Positions 32,881 through 42,706 of a stretch of DNA of 64,000 nt are shown piece by piece; position 1 is the stretch's first letter; each line of letters starts with the position of its first letter. Both the position numbers and the translations under genes were made by a program. The notes under the pieces were generated by a model that ran no database searches, was not told the origin of the DNA, and was given only the letters and a program-made list of their open reading frames with translations. The DNA lies in the NCBI RefSeq assembly GCF_003217775.1, contig NZ_QJVJ01000012.1:188001-252000 (forward strand), given 5' to 3'. The DNA is from Paenibacillus flagellatus (GTDB taxonomy: Bacteria; Bacillota; Bacilli; Paenibacillales; NBRC-103111).

Positions 32881-35800
32881 CCAAAACCTACTACTACGAC
32901 GGCTACGTCCTCGTCTACTCGCAGCAGCCCGATCTCGAGGCGATCGAGATCGTGGCGACGTCTCCGTTGATGATCAACACCCCGGTCTCCTTCTTCTACA
33001 AAATCAAAAACAACGGAACGTCCACGCATCCGAGCGGCTACTCGATCGAGATCGCGGACGAAACGGGCAGCAAAAAAATTGTCCATACGGACAGTTATCC
33101 CCCGCTGGGAGGCGGGGGCGAACAAACGGGCGTCTTTACACATACGTTCACGTCCATCGGCAGCAAAACGCTCACCCTGTTTGCCGATTCGCAACGAAAA
33201 ATCGACGAGAGCGACGAAACGAACAATAAAAAATCGTTCGTCTTTCCCGTAAGCGGCGGCATCGCCGGAGACTTCGATATCGTACCGTCGACGATCCACT
33301 ACCGCGATCCGTTCAAGCTCGTGCCGAAAGCCATCACGACGGCACCGGGCTGTACGTATACGGACCACGTCTTCCGTCTGCGCAACGGCCTTTCGTGGAC
33401 GTCGCCCAAGCAAACGGATAAAACGAAAGAGCTGGCTTTCAGCCACCCTTCCCACTACCCTTCGCCGATCGCGGTCGGATCGGTGCAAGTCAGTATGCGG
33501 ATAAGCGGATTATGCGGCACTACCGCCGTATCTACGCCATGGATCGACAAGACGTTGACCGTCAACGGACCCAGTACGAACGATCCGCCGTACTTCAAGC
33601 TCGGCTGGTTTTACGACGGAGATTTCTCCAGCACCGTGCCGCTGACGCAAGCGGTAGAGGGAGCCCGACTTATGGTTCGCGTCGTAAAAGACCCGAAGGC
33701 GACGCCCCCGACGCCGAGCGATCCGAACGGGGACAGCTTTTGGATTTCCGGATGGGATTTTACCCGCAGCAACGACTGGGTAGCCAAGCTGCCGGACAAG
33801 TACGGATGGGCGCCGGACGCCGATTACTTGCGGGGCATCCAAGCGGATCAATCGAACTCCCATACGATTTACGCCACGATGGTCGACCCGTTCGGCGCCT
33901 CTTATACGGCCGGCGCTTCGATCACCATCGTGCCGCCGAACCCGGTTCCGCAGGCGAGCTGCCCGCCCACGATAAAAGAAAACCGGGCGGTCGACCAAGC
34001 GAAATTCGACGCGAGCAAAAGCTACAGCCCGTCCGGCCGCAGCATCGACCACAGCCGGGACGAGTGGATCAACCGGAAGACGTCGTACGTCAACGGTACG
34101 AACGACGATATTTCGGTCCAGGTACAGTTATGGGTATGGGATAACGGAAGCCCGCCGCTCAAGTCGCTGTACGCGGATACGTGTACGATAACGGTGCAGC
34201 CGGACAAGCCGCCGATCGGCAAGCTCGACGTGCCGCCGCTCGCGATCCGCGGGCAAAGCTATGACTTTTTCAACAAATCGTACAGCCCGGACGGCGATCA
34301 CATCGTCAGCGCCGCCTATCGCTACAAGTACGACGCGAACAATAACGGCTTCGGCGATGACGCTTGGCAGCCGTTGACCGGCACGCTCGTCAAAACGTCG
34401 TTCTCCCCGACGATCGTCGGCAGCTATTTATTCGACGTGACGGTCTGCGAAGACTACGGCCGTTGCGGAACGGCGAGCGACACACAACCTCTGAACACGC
34501 TTACGATGAACGTCGTGAACTTGGCTCCTTGGGTCGAATTTCAAATGTCCGGGAAAAACCCGCAGCCGGACTTGAATCCGCCGATCCCGATTAGCGCCCA
34601 GACGATGATGGCATGGTCGTTGTATGAAACGAATACGACGAAGCTCGCGAAGAATGCCCCTTTCAAGTGGAGCGCAAAAAACGGCATATTGACCGCCGGT
34701 CTAGGGAAAGGGACGGAGACACGGTACCCGGAAATCAACTACTATTCGACGTTTAACGGACAGTATTCGACGCAGACGGCGCTGTTCCGGGATTTCAGCG
34801 ACAACGGCTTCGGCGCGAACGGCATTTCCCCGTACAAGCCGATGCAAAGCCGCACGGCCGGCTACTCGCAGCCGATCCTGATCGGAGACCCCGCGAAGGA
34901 CAACTTGAAGCCGGTCCAGTACAAATCACTTCTCGTTTCGGATAAAGCGCGCATTTATTTCGACGTCGATGAAAACGGCAATTCGCTCTACGCGCTGAAC
35001 AAATCGCGTATCCCGCGATACGAGCTGGTGAATGTGGATTTGGGGCGAAACGATTGGGGCACGTGGAACGGCTTCGTCTACAAGCATCGTTGGAAGGACG
35101 CGAGCCCGTACGATTATATCCTCACCCCCAAGCAGCTGCCGTGGTACGGACAAACCGTCCCGATCCCGAATTTCTATCAAAACGACAGCGGCGATTGGGG
35201 GCAGATCGGCACGTCCCAATCGGCGGTTGCGACCGGCAACGTCATGTACGGCTTCGCCGGGAAGACGATCTACATGTTCGCGTCCAAAAATGTCCCGAAA
35301 GCGTACTACAGCCCGTACGACGGCGACTCCTACTACCATTACGAAATGGCCTATAACTTGTGCACGTTCAAGGCCGAGGACGGCAGCCTGATCACATGCA
35401 AAGACATCACGCGCAAAGTCGGAACGATCGTCGATCCGTACAACAAAGTGAAAAGCATGAAAATCGCGCGCGGCGACCATATTGTCCTGCAATACACGGA
35501 TGGATACGGGGGAGTGATCAGCTTCGCGGCCGAGTACGATGCGCAGGCGAACCTCATCGGCGCCTACCCGGTAACGGGTCAGAGTGCGTACGAATATCAT
35601 ACCGTCCGTGCCAAATATTTGGATTGGTATACGCAATCGTACAAAGAATCCGAACCGGCCAAGTACAAGCAGCTTGCTTGCTACTACTACGCATCGGATT
35701 ATTACGAGATTTACCAAAACCCGTACGACAACAGCATGTACCAATACGTCATGAAATATTGCTCGTCCCCCGCCGATCCGGATTACAAGGTGTCCATGTA

Positions 35801-38800
35801 CGAAGCGCATCCGGAGCTGCAGCCCGGCGCTTACTTGCAGAAGCTTAACCCGGACTTTACGGTGGCGTGGCGAACGTACTTGAATGCGAAAGGATTTTCG
35901 TACGACGGGGCCGGCGGGATGGATTTCATCGATACGAAGCCGACGATGGCGATCAACCCGTACAGCCGCGAAGTGCTGACCCGGGCGATTATTAATTGGA
36001 GGCCGCAAAATTATTATTGGGACCATTACGTCGTCGTGCAAAACGCGATCGATATGGATTCCGGAGCGATCCGGGCATGGACCGCACCGGAGTACAAGGT
36101 GTACAATTCGCCGTTTCATATCGAGCCGGACGGCAGCTACGCCTACGGATCGTGTACGCCGGTCACGGACGGAAGCTGCGCAAGCTTGAACTACGGATAT
36201 GACCAGTACATATTCCGGGATGGCGGCGTGATGCACTCCAACGAGGAGAAGCTGAACGCCAAGCAGTACGGCGCGTATTTGGGCGACGGGATTTACGTGT
36301 CCATTTACGATGTCAAATGGGCGTGGGGCGGCGGAGGGCTCTCCGACGGCGGCACCCGTCCTCACCGTTACCTGTGGCTGGACAAAGGTCCGCCTACGAC
36401 GAATCCGGACATCCGGAAAGGATTCCAGCTCGGACAGTTCGTCTCCGATACGTCCCACGACAACCTGGAGCTGACGTTTACGCTGTCGATGGATCAACCG
36501 CACGTCGATCCGGAGCTGGCCGGGTTTTCGTTCCGGATGCAGGACGCCAAAAACCGGTACGCCGTAGAGACGGACGGCGCCGGCTTGTTCCTCTCACGAT
36601 ACATCGACGGGAACCGAGCGGTGCTGGCGAACATCAACTTCCCGGCACAGGGCGGAACGGAGTATACGTTCAAACTCAAGGCGACCGGGAACAAGCTGGA
36701 GCTGACGGTAAACGGCGTTCCGTATTTCGACGTAACGGACGGCACGTTCGCGAGCGGCAAAATCGGGCCGTTCTCGGACAAGGCGTTCGTCAACTTCTCG
36801 GGTGTTATCATCAAGGCGGTTCCGACGCAATCGATCGAGTGGCTGACGAACTATGCGATTTGGGAGGAAGGGACGGCCATGGCCGAAGTGAAATACGACA
36901 GCATCACGTTCGCCGATCCGGAAAACGACCCGCGCGCCGGTACGAACCGATGGACGTACACGCATACGCCGAAATTTATCAACAACCAGGGCGTATCGGC
37001 CCTGGCCGGAGCGACGTTTACGTCCGAACAGCTCGCCTTCGACAAAGTCGGGGAGTACGGGGTGACGCTGCAGGCGCGCGACGATCCGAACCCGAACTAT
37101 TTGACGCCGAGCATGACGTTCGACGCGTACCGGAAACAGTCGAACGCCTACGCGCAGCGGCTGATCGTGCACCGGCGTCCGGTGGCCGCGTTTACGGCCG
37201 CGATGAATCCGGACGGGACGGTGGCGTGGACGGACGCCAGCTACGACCCGGACCGCTGGGCGAGCGCTTCGCATTACTCGCCGCCGGATACGACCGGCAT
37301 CGATTACGGAGCGACTCGCGGCGTGATGGAGCGGCGGTACTATTACGTGACGCCGAAGGGCGAGTATGTCGAGAGCAAGCTGACCCGGCCGACGCAGCTC
37401 GGCGCGTACGAAGTCGGCCTGATCGTCCGCGACGAATACGGCGCGTGGAGCTACCCGGTCTCGCAAACGGTGACGGTCGGCGTCATTCCGGCGCCGAATA
37501 CGCGGCCGACGGCGACGCTCACCTATCCGGCCGGTACGCAGCCGAACCCGACGTTGACGTACGCGACGAAGCCGACGATCGCGTGGGACCAGCACGATAC
37601 GCCGGGAACGATATTCCAAGGCTATCACGTCAAAATTTCCTTGGAAAGCGGCCAAATCGTAGCGGAGAGCGGCGAGAGGCCGCAATGGACGACGGTGAAC
37701 GGCGCATCGTGGAACGTGCCGGTCGATTTGCCGATCGGGACGAAGCTGCAGGTGCAAGTCCGCGTCAGCGACGGGGAGGAATGGTCCGCCTGGTCGAACG
37801 TCGGGTGGATGATCGTCAACAGCCCGCCGTCGGCGGTGCTGACGTTCCCGAACGGGGCGGACGCCTATTCGCCGAATCTGATTCAGGATAATCGGCGACC
37901 GACGATTTCGTGGAACCAATACGATATCGAGCTCGCCTACGGCGCGGTATTCCAAGGGTATCACGTGCAAATCCGGAACGAGTCCGGGACCGTGGTTTAC
38001 GACACAGTCGCGGCGCAGTGGACGCAGGCGGCGAGCCAGAGCATGACCGTCACCGCCGATTTGCCGACGGGCATACCGCTGAAGGCAATCGTCCGCGTCA
38101 GCGACGGTGCGGCTTGGTCCAACTGGTCCAACGTCGGCTGGATGAAGATCAACATGTCGCCGACGGCCGTCGTGACGCATCCGTCCGGCACGCAGGCGAA
38201 TCCGACGATCGACGGGCCGCTGCCGACGCTCGTCTGGAATCAGGCCGATCCGGACCCAGGCACGGTCTTCGTGAAATACCAGATCGTAGTGGCGGACGAA
38301 GCGAATGCGATCGTGTACGATTCCGGCGAAACGTTCCAGAATACGTCGTCGAATACGTACAGCCACGCGGTCCGGACCTCGCTGCCCCCCGGGAAGAAGC
38401 TGAGAGTCCGCGTACGCGTGAACGACGGCTACGGATGGTCCGCCTGGTCGGACGACAAATGGATGTTGACGAACCGGCCGCCGATGCCGGACTTCGACTG
38501 GACGCCGAAGCCGATTTGGGAAGGCGACACGGTCCATATCGTCAACCTATCGACCGATCCGGACGGAGACGCGCTTGCTTCGGTCTGGGACATCCGTTCG
38601 CCGGACGGTCAACGGTTAGTTCACGAAACGGCCGGGGTCGATCGGATTTTCCCGATCCCCGGAACGTATACGGTGACGTTGACCGTTTCCGACGGGTTCG
38701 CCGAACGGAGTGTGACGAAGACGTTGGAGGCGGCCCCGCTTACGATCCGCTCGGAGGTCGACCATACGCCGCAATGGCTGGCGATCCACGAGGACAAGGG

Positions 38801-39152
38801 GCACAATACGACGGTCGTACCGAAAGATTTTTATTCCGGGGAGGTGTTCGTCGTCTCTACGATCGCATCTCCCGCGCCGGTAGCGGAGGCGACTGCCCGC
38901 ATCGAAACGACCGGCATCGACGGCCGGCCGCTGGAGGCGGAAGCGGGGCTCGATCCGACCGGTGACGGGGCAAGGTTCGAGGGGACGCTGTTCGACGAAC
39001 GGTTTTTATCGGCGACCGAAGGGATACCGGAAGGCGTTCTGCCGATCGTGTTCACGATCCGGTACGCGAACGGGGTTACGAAGACGGAGGAAGTGCCGGT
39101 CCGGATTATCGGCAACGCCAACGAGGCGGTTCAAGTCCATCGACGGCAATAA
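31977..39152 (+). CDS. Giant secreted multidomain surface protein (2391 residues)
   Basis: A signal peptide (about 1-35, IRILAILLIVVL-type core ending NNSAYA) directs export. In order I see: a unique region (36-315), a CARDB-like domain (about 316-424, QPDLEAIEIV...ESDETNNKK), PKD-like segments (about 660-835), a Tyr-rich unassigned middle (about 860-1475), a LamG/glucanase-like lectin fold (about 1480-1620), three ~110-residue fibronectin-like repeats each ending near WSxVGWM (about 1842-2168), and a PKD domain (about 2170-2255). There is no LPxTG, SLH or C-terminal membrane helix, so another protein must hold it. GTG 31977 follows GCAGGA. Domains of this kind bind sugars or proteins; a role as adhesin linked to the SLH protein and Tad operon is inference. 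Confidence 0.8.
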   Translation: MIAIQTRKYVRILAILLIVVLSVLVFLFRFNNSAYAEKKEIFTGVNQYHNLSSVSNWAVHIGTNVSKYEIYIKESGTYVKKSSNYGFYNSNGYLSFPLISGQETWVYGSSTTNPGHIIWRNTAGTHWQTQGEKTHKYQFWGDCEGDGPDSAPSACPGALPYTAYDMTDGVNEAVVHTDLIYADGQAATTAYEVPPPTSWFDEEDNIGSPPHRINLAKEQIVGTSIDIYKAEDRTAGVFVISHDASPGDAVPFFGYLKVAKKLDSTANESGPDGDYIDITGSGMSGYTQGRNYYMEVEAFWKAKTYYYDGYVLVYSQQPDLEAIEIVATSPLMINTPVSFFYKIKNNGTSTHPSGYSIEIADETGSKKIVHTDSYPPLGGGGEQTGVFTHTFTSIGSKTLTLFADSQRKIDESDETNNKKSFVFPVSGGIAGDFDIVPSTIHYRDPFKLVPKAITTAPGCTYTDHVFRLRNGLSWTSPKQTDKTKELAFSHPSHYPSPIAVGSVQVSMRISGLCGTTAVSTPWIDKTLTVNGPSTNDPPYFKLGWFYDGDFSSTVPLTQAVEGARLMVRVVKDPKATPPTPSDPNGDSFWISGWDFTRSNDWVAKLPDKYGWAPDADYLRGIQADQSNSHTIYATMVDPFGASYTAGASITIVPPNPVPQASCPPTIKENRAVDQAKFDASKSYSPSGRSIDHSRDEWINRKTSYVNGTNDDISVQVQLWVWDNGSPPLKSLYADTCTITVQPDKPPIGKLDVPPLAIRGQSYDFFNKSYSPDGDHIVSAAYRYKYDANNNGFGDDAWQPLTGTLVKTSFSPTIVGSYLFDVTVCEDYGRCGTASDTQPLNTLTMNVVNLAPWVEFQMSGKNPQPDLNPPIPISAQTMMAWSLYETNTTKLAKNAPFKWSAKNGILTAGLGKGTETRYPEINYYSTFNGQYSTQTALFRDFSDNGFGANGISPYKPMQSRTAGYSQPILIGDPAKDNLKPVQYKSLLVSDKARIYFDVDENGNSLYALNKSRIPRYELVNVDLGRNDWGTWNGFVYKHRWKDASPYDYILTPKQLPWYGQTVPIPNFYQNDSGDWGQIGTSQSAVATGNVMYGFAGKTIYMFASKNVPKAYYSPYDGDSYYHYEMAYNLCTFKAEDGSLITCKDITRKVGTIVDPYNKVKSMKIARGDHIVLQYTDGYGGVISFAAEYDAQANLIGAYPVTGQSAYEYHTVRAKYLDWYTQSYKESEPAKYKQLACYYYASDYYEIYQNPYDNSMYQYVMKYCSSPADPDYKVSMYEAHPELQPGAYLQKLNPDFTVAWRTYLNAKGFSYDGAGGMDFIDTKPTMAINPYSREVLTRAIINWRPQNYYWDHYVVVQNAIDMDSGAIRAWTAPEYKVYNSPFHIEPDGSYAYGSCTPVTDGSCASLNYGYDQYIFRDGGVMHSNEEKLNAKQYGAYLGDGIYVSIYDVKWAWGGGGLSDGGTRPHRYLWLDKGPPTTNPDIRKGFQLGQFVSDTSHDNLELTFTLSMDQPHVDPELAGFSFRMQDAKNRYAVETDGAGLFLSRYIDGNRAVLANINFPAQGGTEYTFKLKATGNKLELTVNGVPYFDVTDGTFASGKIGPFSDKAFVNFSGVIIKAVPTQSIEWLTNYAIWEEGTAMAEVKYDSITFADPENDPRAGTNRWTYTHTPKFINNQGVSALAGATFTSEQLAFDKVGEYGVTLQARDDPNPNYLTPSMTFDAYRKQSNAYAQRLIVHRRPVAAFTAAMNPDGTVAWTDASYDPDRWASASHYSPPDTTGIDYGATRGVMERRYYYVTPKGEYVESKLTRPTQLGAYEVGLIVRDEYGAWSYPVSQTVTVGVIPAPNTRPTATLTYPAGTQPNPTLTYATKPTIAWDQHDTPGTIFQGYHVKISLESGQIVAESGERPQWTTVNGASWNVPVDLPIGTKLQVQVRVSDGEEWSAWSNVGWMIVNSPPSAVLTFPNGADAYSPNLIQDNRRPTISWNQYDIELAYGAVFQGYHVQIRNESGTVVYDTVAAQWTQAASQSMTVTADLPTGIPLKAIVRVSDGAAWSNWSNVGWMKINMSPTAVVTHPSGTQANPTIDGPLPTLVWNQADPDPGTVFVKYQIVVADEANAIVYDSGETFQNTSSNTYSHAVRTSLPPGKKLRVRVRVNDGYGWSAWSDDKWMLTNRPPMPDFDWTPKPIWEGDTVHIVNLSTDPDGDALASVWDIRSPDGQRLVHETAGVDRIFPIPGTYTVTLTVSDGFAERSVTKTLEAAPLTIRSEVDHTPQWLAIHEDKGHNTTVVPKDFYSGEVFVVSTIASPAPVAEATARIETTGIDGRPLEAEAGLDPTGDGARFEGTLFDERFLSATEGIPEGVLPIVFTIRYANGVTKTEEVPVRIIGNANEAVQVHRRQ
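37501..38480 (+). repeat. Three in-frame ~330-bp repeats in the giant gene
   Basis: Diverged repeats start near 37501, 37831 and 38155. Shared residues include (T/S)PTAxLTxPxG, IxWxQxD, FxxYxxxI, RVSDGxxWSxWS and W-M. They probably form a stalk. Confidence 0.75.
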
Positions 39153-39184
39153 TCGATCGGTTAACGCCATTTGTTCGACATTGG

Positions 39185-39213
39185 TTTACAAAATAAAACA
39201 TTTATAGTAATAT
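39185..39213 (+). promoter_or_regulatory. Promoter of the Tad-like operon
   Basis: TTTACA (39185-39190), 17-base spacer, TAATAT (39208-39213), in an AT-rich strip between the giant gene and the CpaB-like gene. Confidence 0.6.
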
Positions 39214-39239
39214 ATAGTTATTACCATATTACGTTTGCG

Positions 39240-39283
39240 AAGGACGCAGGCGATCGGGCAACCGGCCGTGCTGCGTCCTTTTC
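39240..39283 (+). terminator. Hairpin in the Tad operon leader (attenuator candidate)
   Basis: Perfect 10-bp stem AAGGACGCAG / CTGCGTCCTT (39240-39249 with 39271-39280), 21-base loop containing CGG-gcaa-CCG, then TT. It lies between the promoter and the first start codon, so it could attenuate the operon. Confidence 0.5.
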
Positions 39284-39307
39284 GTTTGTCGCGAAGGGGA
39301 TGGGGCG

Positions 39308-40033
39308 GTGAACAAAAAACGAAATCTGCTGATCGGCCTCTCGGCGGCTCTATTGGCGGCACTGCTCGTCTACGGCGTCTACAAGCTGCAGCTGAAGCAG
39401 GTGGAGCTGCAGCAGACGGTCAACGTCGTCGTACCGAAAGATTTTATCCGGGCGGGGACGATGATCGAGGCGGACATGCTGACCTACAAGCCGGTACTGC
39501 TCGGCTCGTTCGAGGACAACATGTTTACGGACGTCTCGCTCGTAACCGGACTCGAATCGGTCGTGCCGCTCGGGACGAACGAGCCGGTGCTCCACTGGAA
39601 GGTGGACAAGCTCCACCTGCTGCCGTCGCAGCTCGAATCGACGTTCCAAATACCGAAGGATTACATCTTGTCGGTATCGAACGGCATCCGGGCCGGGGAT
39701 CGGGTGAAGCTGTACTTGTCCGGGGCCGAAAGCGACTCCGGACGCCTGTTCGACCACGAGGTGACGGTCGCGTCGGTCAAGTCGTCCGCGAACGTCGAGG
39801 TCGACAATCCGAAATCGCCCAACCTTTACTCCCGTGTGAGCGGCGACGCAGAGAAAATGTACGCGTCCCGGCGGGAGGCGAACGGGGCGATCGACCAGAT
39901 CAACCTCAATTTGACCGAAGAGGAATGGCTGGCGATCGACCGGGCGTGCCGGACGAAGAAGACGAAGCTCGTCATCGCGCTGTCCGCCGCGTCGCTGGCG
40001 GTACAACCGGACGAAGCCGGGGAAAGGAGGTAA
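39308..40033 (+). CDS. CpaB/RcpC-like SAF-domain pilus assembly protein
   Basis: The 241-residue protein has one N-terminal membrane helix (about 6-27) and an extracytoplasmic SAF-like domain (about 38-120; VVVPKDFIRAGTMIEADML is the SAF pattern), then a beta-rich CpaB-type domain ending near KLVIALSAASLAV. In Tad systems CpaB lies in the envelope and helps pilus assembly. The start is GTG 39308, with GGGGCG as a weak RBS. It is the first of nine genes reading the same way with short gaps or overlaps up to 45881; this order (SAF, CpaE, CpaF, TadB, TadC, small proteins) identifies the operon. Confidence 0.8.
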   Translation: MNKKRNLLIGLSAALLAALLVYGVYKLQLKQVELQQTVNVVVPKDFIRAGTMIEADMLTYKPVLLGSFEDNMFTDVSLVTGLESVVPLGTNEPVLHWKVDKLHLLPSQLESTFQIPKDYILSVSNGIRAGDRVKLYLSGAESDSGRLFDHEVTVASVKSSANVEVDNPKSPNLYSRVSGDAEKMYASRREANGAIDQINLNLTEEEWLAIDRACRTKKTKLVIALSAASLAVQPDEAGERR

Positions 40034-40040
40034 TCGCCGG

Positions 40041-41297
40041 ATGAATATCGCATTCGTCACGCAGGACGAGGCGCTCGCCCAAGATTGGATATCGGGGAAA
40101 GGGAAGGGGAACGTGCGCGTCCATTTGTTCCAGCAGCCGGAAGCGCTGCTGGGCGCGGCGGAGTCGCTTCGGTTCGACCATATCGTCCTATCCGACCGTT
40201 ACTTCGATTGGGAAACGTTTTGCGAGTACGTCGGCCGATTGAAGGAAGGGTGTCCGGATGCCGCGGTCGCCGTCTTGCTCTCGGATCGTCACGATCCGGT
40301 CGAGAACGGCAAATGGATCAAACGATGCTTATCCGAAGGGATTGACTACATTCCCCCGCATCGCACGAGAGCGGCCATCAACGCGTCTTTGGCGAAGCGG
40401 TTTTTCGGGGAAGCACGTTCGGCAGGACCGGGAGGCAAGCTGATCGTCTTCGTCGGGTCGACGCCGAACATCGGCACGACGTTCGTGTCGTTCGGGACGG
40501 CCGTCGGCTTGGCCGGTCGCGCGAGCGGATCGGTCGCCTACTTGTGCCTCAATCTGAAAAGCTCGAAGCTGCACCGGTATATGGGCATCGACCAGCCCGA
40601 CGGGAGTCTCGACCATCTGCGCGCGGAAATCCGCTCGCAAAGCTTGCGTCCGGAGCGGCTCCGCTCGTACTGCGAGCCGATTAAGGCGAGGCCGAACTTG
40701 AGCGTCCTGTTCGGCAACCAACTGCGCGAGCAGGCGGAGTTTTTTACGCTGGACGATATCGAGCATTTGCTGCAAACGGCGAAAGCCACGTTCGACGTCT
40801 GCATCGTCGAAGTGAACGCCTATTGGGACAACGCGGCGACAATCGGCGCGCTGCTGGCGGCCGACTCGCGCGTGCTCGTCACGACGCCGGAGCTGACGCA
40901 CTTTCAAGAGGATGCGGACCGCTGGCTCCGCGGGTTATGTCCGGTCATCGGCCTCGACGCCGACTCGTTCGATCTCGTGCTGACGCAGGCGGACCGCGCC
41001 GGGACGTCGGCGGGCATCCGCCAGCGGGATATTCGGAAGGAGACCGGCCTGCCGCTGATCGGCCGGGTCGGCAAGTATCCGGATTTGACGGATGCGGTCA
41101 ACCAAGGGAAGCTGCTCGATTTTCTGCTCGGCTCGCATCCGCTGAGCCGGGATTTGGAAGGCGTCGTCCGGCTTCTTTCCGCCGTATGCGGCATCGAATC
41201 CGCGCTCGAGATCCCTGGCTCCGTCTGGAGGAGGCGGTTCGGCCGCCTGTTCGCGGCGAAGCCGGGCAAAGCGGGGAGGGCGCTATGGGACAACTGA
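40041..41297 (+). CDS. CpaE/TadZ-like protein with degenerate P-loop
   Basis: The 418-residue protein has a receiver-like N-terminal domain (about 1-120) and a MinD/ParA-like C-terminal domain (about 130-400). The Walker A position reads VGSTPNIGTTF (about 138-148): both the signature lysine and the P-loop lysine of KGGxGKT are missing, so ATP hydrolysis is unlikely. TadZ/CpaE proteins place the pilus machine in the cell and some also have an atypical P-loop. AAAGGAGG lies 10 bases before ATG 40041, 7 bases after the CpaB-like stop. Its end overlaps the ATPase gene by 13 bases, so the two are translationally coupled. Confidence 0.8.
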   Translation: MNIAFVTQDEALAQDWISGKGKGNVRVHLFQQPEALLGAAESLRFDHIVLSDRYFDWETFCEYVGRLKEGCPDAAVAVLLSDRHDPVENGKWIKRCLSEGIDYIPPHRTRAAINASLAKRFFGEARSAGPGGKLIVFVGSTPNIGTTFVSFGTAVGLAGRASGSVAYLCLNLKSSKLHRYMGIDQPDGSLDHLRAEIRSQSLRPERLRSYCEPIKARPNLSVLFGNQLREQAEFFTLDDIEHLLQTAKATFDVCIVEVNAYWDNAATIGALLAADSRVLVTTPELTHFQEDADRWLRGLCPVIGLDADSFDLVLTQADRAGTSAGIRQRDIRKETGLPLIGRVGKYPDLTDAVNQGKLLDFLLGSHPLSRDLEGVVRLLSAVCGIESALEIPGSVWRRRFGRLFAAKPGKAGRALWDN

Positions 41298-42706
41298 CGG
41301 AACGGAAGTTTTCGCTGCTGGCCTACTCCATGGTGCGGCGGGGCGCGCAAGGGGAAGAAACGTCCTCCGCGGCTGCGGAGGGCGGCTTGGGGACGAAGGA
41401 GGAGGATAATCCGGCGTTTCGGCGATGCGTCGAGGAAATCCGCACGTACTTGGTCGCTTCCCGCGGAAGGACGGAGGAGGAGCGCCGGCAGTACAGCGAG
41501 TCGCTGAACCGGGCGGTGCTCGGCTTCGAGGAGGAGCGGTCGCGCTTCGTCGCGATTATCGGCGATCAGCTGGCGAAGCGAAGGCTGAACCATATCGCGC
41601 CGCCGAATCATCGGTACGCGACGCTCGCCGAGGCGGTGTTCGCCGAAGTCATCGGCATGAACGTCCTGGAGCTGCTGCTCCGGGACCGCGAAGGTCTTGA
41701 AGAAATCCAGGTCGTCGGGAGGGATATTTACGAGGTGCGGGGAGGCCGGGCCGCTCCGTCGCCGTACAAGTTCCAGCACGTCAAGGATGTGGAGCGCATC
41801 CAGCAAAATCTCGTCCTGTTCAACAACGAAGTCATCAACCCGCGCAAGCGCTGGGCCGAAGTGTCGCTCATGGACGGGTCGCGGGTGACGCTGACCGGGT
41901 TCGGCTTTACGGCCGAGCCGACGATGACAATCCGGTTTTACACGATGCGGTACTTCGGCCTGCATACGCTCTGCCATCCCGACTACGGCACGATGAACGA
42001 TACGATCAAGACGATCGTGCAGGCGATATTACGCGCCTGCTTCAATATGATCGTCATCGGACCGACCAACTCGGGCAAGACGAACCTGATCAAGGCGCTC
42101 ATCGCCGAGCTGCCGGACCACGAGCGGATCGTGACGATCGAGACCCGGTTCGAGCTGATGCTGAAGCGCGATTTTCCGAACAAAAATGTGATCGAATACG
42201 AGGTGAGCGACGACGATCCGCACCATTCCGGCAACCAGGCGTTCAAGCTGGCGCTTCGGCAATCGCCCAAGCGGATATGCCACGCCGAAATTCGCGACGA
42301 CGACGCGAACATTTACGTCCGCGCTTGTACGAGGGGACATGAAGGAAGCGTGACGTCGGTGCACGTCAACGAGCTGGAGGATGCGCCCGACGCGATCGCC
42401 GACATGTGCATGCTGGACGGTCGGGGGATGAATCCGGCCCGATTGGCGAAGCGGATTACCGAATACGTGACGCAAATCGGCTTCGAGATGGGGATCGTCG
42501 ACGGGCGGCGGAAGCTGCTGCGGATCGGCGAGTACGCGTACGACGACGGGGAGGTGAAGGTGAGGGATATCGTCCGCTACGACTATGCAGCCCGGACGTG
42601 GCGGTATCCGCAGCCTTTCTCGCGGAAGGCGGCGGCCCGATTCATGAAGCACGATCCGGACGCTCACCGGACGCTCGCGTCGATGGGGCTGCTCGAGCGA
42701 TGCTGA
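41285..42706 (+). CDS. CpaF/TadA-type secretion ATPase
   Basis: The 473-residue protein is a type II/IV secretion ATPase of the Tad branch. The Walker A motif is GPTNSGKT (259-266), the Asp-box region IVTIETRFEL follows, the Walker B-like strand is ICHAEIRDD (331-339), and the His box is RGHEGSVTSVHVN (350-362). The Walker B region differs a little from the usual GEIRGxEA. It powers pilus extension or secretion from the cytoplasmic face. I start at ATG 41285, where GGGAGG lies 5 bases upstream; the frame is open much further upstream, but that part overlaps the CpaE-like gene. It overlaps the TadB start by 7 bases. Confidence 0.88.
   Translation: MGQLTERKFSLLAYSMVRRGAQGEETSSAAAEGGLGTKEEDNPAFRRCVEEIRTYLVASRGRTEEERRQYSESLNRAVLGFEEERSRFVAIIGDQLAKRRLNHIAPPNHRYATLAEAVFAEVIGMNVLELLLRDREGLEEIQVVGRDIYEVRGGRAAPSPYKFQHVKDVERIQQNLVLFNNEVINPRKRWAEVSLMDGSRVTLTGFGFTAEPTMTIRFYTMRYFGLHTLCHPDYGTMNDTIKTIVQAILRACFNMIVIGPTNSGKTNLIKALIAELPDHERIVTIETRFELMLKRDFPNKNVIEYEVSDDDPHHSGNQAFKLALRQSPKRICHAEIRDDDANIYVRACTRGHEGSVTSVHVNELEDAPDAIADMCMLDGRGMNPARLAKRITEYVTQIGFEMGIVDGRRKLLRIGEYAYDDGEVKVRDIVRYDYAARTWRYPQPFSRKAAARFMKHDPDAHRTLASMGLLERC

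Noticed and set aside
39240-39283. Cyclic di-GMP riboswitch in the Tad leader
   Set aside because: GACGCA and GGGCAA fragments occur, but the GEMM order and receptor helix pairings cannot be drawn; kept only as a hairpin.
40823-41284. Upstream extension of the CpaF-like gene
   Set aside because: It overlaps the CpaE-like gene in another frame and is low-quality sequence; ATG 41285 has its own RBS and the family starts there.
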